From: Pseudothermotoga sp.
GTDB lineage: Bacteria > Thermotogota > Thermotogae > Thermotogales > DSM-5069
DNA: 8,251 nt
Assembly (NCBI GenBank): GCA_028276125.1
Contig: JAPYWY010000064.1
Span: forward strand, 1-8,251
Direction of reading: 5' to 3'
Below are positions 6,364-8,251 of the stretch, piece by piece. The notes under the pieces are model-generated. The model worked only from the letters and a program-made list of their open reading frames with translations, had not been told where the DNA came from and ran no database searches. Positions within the stretch are counted from its first letter, which is position 1. Each line of letters begins with the position of its first letter. The translations under genes were made by a program, and so were the position numbers.

Positions 6364-7007
6364 TCGATCTCCTCCAGCATCCTCCTCACCGAGGCCGGAT
6401 CGGGGTTTCTGAATATGCCATAGCCCATAACGAGTATTTCCGCCCCGGCGCAGACGACCTTTTGCATTGTTTCTTCGTTCACGCCCCCGTCGACCATGAT
6501 CTTTACATCGAGCGATCTTTCCTTTATCATGCGCCTGAGACGTCTGATCTTCTCGACTGTCCATTCTATGAACCTTTGGCCAGAAAAGCCTGGATTGACG
6601 GTCATCAAGAGTACGGCGTCGAGTTCCACCAGGATGTCGGTGAGCACCTCAACGGGGGTGTGGGGATTCAGAACGGCGTAAGCTTTTGCGCCGCTTTCCT
6701 TTATCTTTTGGATCGTCCTGTGGAGGTGCGTGCACGCTTCGTAATGAACGCCTATCCAAGATGCACCAGCCTGGGCGAATCTTTCAACGTACTTGTCTGC
6801 GTCTATGATCATCAAGTGCGCATCGATGGGTAGGTTCGTGCAGGACTTCACCGCCTCGAGCAGAGGCAAACCGAACGTGATGTTGGGGACGAACACACCG
6901 TCCATCACGTCGAAGTGCACCATGTCTATGTAGGGCTGTACCCTTTTGATCTCTTCAGCGAGTCTTGAAAGATCGCACGCGAGGATGGAAGCCGAGATCA
7001 ACCTCAT
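6351..7007 (-). CDS. rpe: Ribulose-phosphate 3-epimerase
   Basis: It interconverts D-ribulose 5-phosphate and D-xylulose 5-phosphate in the pentose phosphate pathway. The 218-residue length is typical for this single (beta/alpha)8 barrel. Visible motifs are SASILACDL with S7, MVHFDVMDGVFVPN (29-42) with H31 and D33, DAHLMI (62-67) with H64, MTVNPGFSGQRF (135-146) and VDGGV (172-176) with D173; H31, D33, H64 and D173 are the metal and acid-base residues. At the C-terminal phosphate loop, where GSA or GSS is common, the protein reads MGYGIF (194-199), a small departure. The ATG overlaps the rsgA stop as ATGA, with AAGGAAGTGAT shortly upstream as ribosome site. Its last 13 bases carry the start of rdgB. 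Confidence 0.97.
   Translation of the reverse strand: MRLISASILACDLSRLAEEIKRVQPYIDMVHFDVMDGVFVPNITFGLPLLEAVKSCTNLPIDAHLMIIDADKYVERFAQAGASWIGVHYEACTHLHRTIQKIKESGAKAYAVLNPHTPVEVLTDILVELDAVLLMTVNPGFSGQRFIEWTVEKIRRLRRMIKERSLDVKIMVDGGVNEETMQKVVCAGAEILVMGYGIFRNPDPASVRRMLEEIECSC
6371..6375 (-). promoter_or_regulatory. Ribosome binding site of rdgB inside rpe
   Basis: GGAGG on the - strand lies 7 bases before the rdgB ATG at 6363 and is embedded in the last codons of rpe (the LEEIE segment). It decides the rdgB start and makes ribosomes finishing rpe likely to reinitiate. Confidence 0.75.
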
Positions 7008-7858
7008 CTTTCCATCACTTCCTTGAAGATCTCGAGGTAGTTCTCGTAACGACTCTTCGCTATAACACCTTCTTCGACGAGCTCCTTTATCTTACATCCC
7101 GGTTCGTCGATGTGGTTGCAGTCCTTGAAGAGGCAGTTTCCATGCTCTCTGATCTCTTTGAAATAGTACTTCAGCTTGTCTGGCCGTATGTGGTTGACCT
7201 CTATCAAAGAAAAACCCGGAGTGTCTGCAACAAGCCCTCCGAAGGGAAGGTGTAGCAACTCGGCGGCCGTGGTTGTGTGTCTTCCGCGTTCGAGTTTTTC
7301 AGAAACTTCCTGAATCCTGAGGTTCGCACCCGGGCAGATCGCGTTGAGCAAGCTACTCTTTCCAACGCCTGAAGGACCTGCGAAAACGGAGGTCTTGTCT
7401 TTGAAGTGTTCCACGAGCTCGTCTATACCCTGCTTCGTCTTGGCGCTCGTCATCACCACGGGATACAGCTTCGAATAGGTTTCGAGGAAAAGTTTCTTTC
7501 TTTGCTCGTCTTCTTCCGTGAGCAGATCGATCTTGTTCAGCACGATCAACGCGTTCAGATTGGCTTCTTCAACGAGCACGAGGAGCTTGTCAAGGATCAG
7601 GAGGGGGACCTCGGGCCTGCGGAGCGTGTAAACACACACGACTTGATCGACGTTCGCGATCTTGGGCTTTGGTAGTTCGTTCTTGCGTTTTATTATGGAT
7701 TCAACCACGCCAGTATCGTGGACGCGTACATACTCAACGATGTCTCCAACGACCGGTTTGAGATCGGATAGTCTGAACCTACCTCTGAGAACGCATCTGA
7801 TCCTCTCTTTGGTGTTGATGTCTTCAACGATCAGGGCGTTCGACATGAATTTGACCAC
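7004..7858 (-). CDS. rsgA: Ribosome small-subunit GTPase RsgA (YjeQ/EngC)
   Basis: This circularly permuted GTPase checks and releases late 30S assembly intermediates. From the GTG at 7858 there are 284 residues: an OB-fold (about 1-65), then the GTPase in permuted order with NKID (108-111, G4), SAK (138-140, G5), the P-loop GPSGVGKSS (161-169, G1), RGRHTTT (191-197, G2) and DTPG (212-215, G3). A C-terminal zinc finger follows with C242, C247, H249 and C255. The start is uncertain. The GTG has GAGGAG only 2 bases before it, and the upstream codons RNRGVV resemble the N-terminus I recall for the T. maritima protein. Translation may instead begin at an ATC at 7876, which has GGGAGG 7 bases upstream. 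The gene follows the PASTA gene by 19 bases from the GTG (1 base from the ATC) and ends in an ATGA overlap with rpe. Confidence 0.96.
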   Translation of the reverse strand: MVKFMSNALIVEDINTKERIRCVLRGRFRLSDLKPVVGDIVEYVRVHDTGVVESIIKRKNELPKPKIANVDQVVCVYTLRRPEVPLLILDKLLVLVEEANLNALIVLNKIDLLTEEDEQRKKLFLETYSKLYPVVMTSAKTKQGIDELVEHFKDKTSVFAGPSGVGKSSLLNAICPGANLRIQEVSEKLERGRHTTTAAELLHLPFGGLVADTPGFSLIEVNHIRPDKLKYYFKEIREHGNCLFKDCNHIDEPGCKIKELVEEGVIAKSRYENYLEIFKEVMER

Positions 7859-7877
7859 TACTCCTCTGTTTCTGATG

Positions 7878-8251
7878 TCAATCCCTCCCCGGTTCGCCTA
7901 CGTCTATGAGGATCGAAACTTCATCACCTTTCTTCAGCTCACTGCCTGCGGGTGGATGAATGCCCATCACCCTACCATCGGCACCCTTGAACGGCATCTG
8001 AACTATTCTAACTTTGAAACCCATGCTCTGCAAAATGGTCTCGGCCGTTTCTCTCGGTGCCCCAACCAAGTTCGGTACGATGAGTTTGCGAGCTTCCTCG
8101 CAGAACAAGTTCACCGTTCTGCCTTTTCGGACCTTGCTCTTCTCCTGGGGCAAAGTGAACCGGACCACGCCTTCACCGTGGACTTGTCCTACCCTGAGCC
8201 CAGCACTCTGGAGCACCTGCTTCGCTCGATCGACGCTCATGCCTGCCACGT
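7878..8251 (-). CDS. PASTA-domain protein, 5' end outside window
   Basis: The visible 123-residue C-terminal part holds two PASTA repeats, about 1-52 (VAGMSVDRAKQVLQSAGLRVG onward) and 56-117 (IVPNLVGAPRETAETILQSM, then HPPAGSELKKGDEVSILI). PASTA domains typically bind peptidoglycan fragments in penicillin-binding proteins and in the extracellular part of Ser/Thr kinases. The first visible codon is a GTG, but it reads as the valine of the usual VP-D/N-VAG repeat opening, and the two bases before it (AC) fit D or N there, so the gene continues beyond the right edge. Whether a kinase, transmembrane segment or further repeats precede is not visible. No transmembrane segment is in the seen part. 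It is the most upstream visible gene of the operon, with rsgA close behind. In T. maritima a PASTA protein also precedes rsgA and rpe, as I recall. Confidence 0.9.
   Translation of the reverse strand, partial: VAGMSVDRAKQVLQSAGLRVGQVHGEGVVRFTLPQEKSKVRKGRTVNLFCEEARKLIVPNLVGAPRETAETILQSMGFKVRIVQMPFKGADGRVMGIHPPAGSELKKGDEVSILIDVGEPGRD
7883..7890 (-). promoter_or_regulatory. Candidate rsgA ribosome site far from any standard start
   Basis: GGGGAGGG on the - strand lies in the last codons of the PASTA gene. The nearest in-frame ATG, GTG or TTG of rsgA (GTG at 7858) is 24 bases away, too far for normal use. An in-frame ATC at 7876 is ideally spaced. It could instead be a chance glycine-arginine codon run (GEPGRD). 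Confidence 0.35.

Noticed and set aside
6364..6564. N-terminal extension of RdgB by 67 residues
   Set aside because: The extension reads rpe in another frame, is rich in charged residues, and the family start with a strong ribosome site is at 6363.
8238..8249. GTG at 8249 or ATG at 8240 as the start of the PASTA protein
   Set aside because: The residues fall inside a canonical PASTA repeat opening (VAGMS), and the preceding bases fit the D/N expected before it, so the gene continues off the edge.

Overview
The window looks like ordinary chromosomal DNA from a thermophilic bacterium of the Thermotogota, most likely Thermotoga or Pseudothermotoga. This is inferred from close resemblance, from memory, of several proteins to Thermotoga maritima homologues (threonine aldolase, RsgA, the RdgB/HAM1 pyrophosphatase, LeuRS), from the tight gene packing, and from strong Shine-Dalgarno sites with GTG starts. 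No database search was run. I saw no phage, transposon, CRISPR array, tRNA, rRNA or toxin-antitoxin module.

Layout. Positions 1-240 hold no recognisable gene. A strong intrinsic terminator (241-263, + strand) ends an unidentified rightward transcript. A small cupin gene follows on the + strand (321-638). Everything else is one leftward gene train on the - strand, read from the right edge: a PASTA-domain protein (cut by the window end), rsgA, rpe, rdgB, leuS, an intrinsic terminator, an N-acyl-D-amino-acid deacylase, and a low-specificity threonine aldolase. The aldolase and cupin genes converge with only 3 bases between their stop codons.

Function. The right-hand cluster is a housekeeping operon: a peptidoglycan-binding-type PASTA protein, a ribosome-maturation GTPase, a pentose-phosphate epimerase, a nucleotide-pool sanitiser and leucyl-tRNA synthetase. 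The genes overlap or nearly touch (rsgA/rpe share ATGA, rpe/rdgB overlap by 13 bases, rdgB/leuS are 14 bases apart), so translational coupling is likely. The two genes beyond the leuS terminator form a second unit for amino-acid catabolism: release of D-amino acids from N-acyl forms and cleavage of threonine or allo-threonine to glycine and acetaldehyde.

I did not find a previously undescribed system. The points worth a second look are modest: a possible non-canonical ATC start for rsgA, a terminator whose stem begins inside the leuS stop codon and lies just ahead of the next gene's ribosome site, the unexplained transcript ending at 263, and a cupin with a reduced set of metal ligands.
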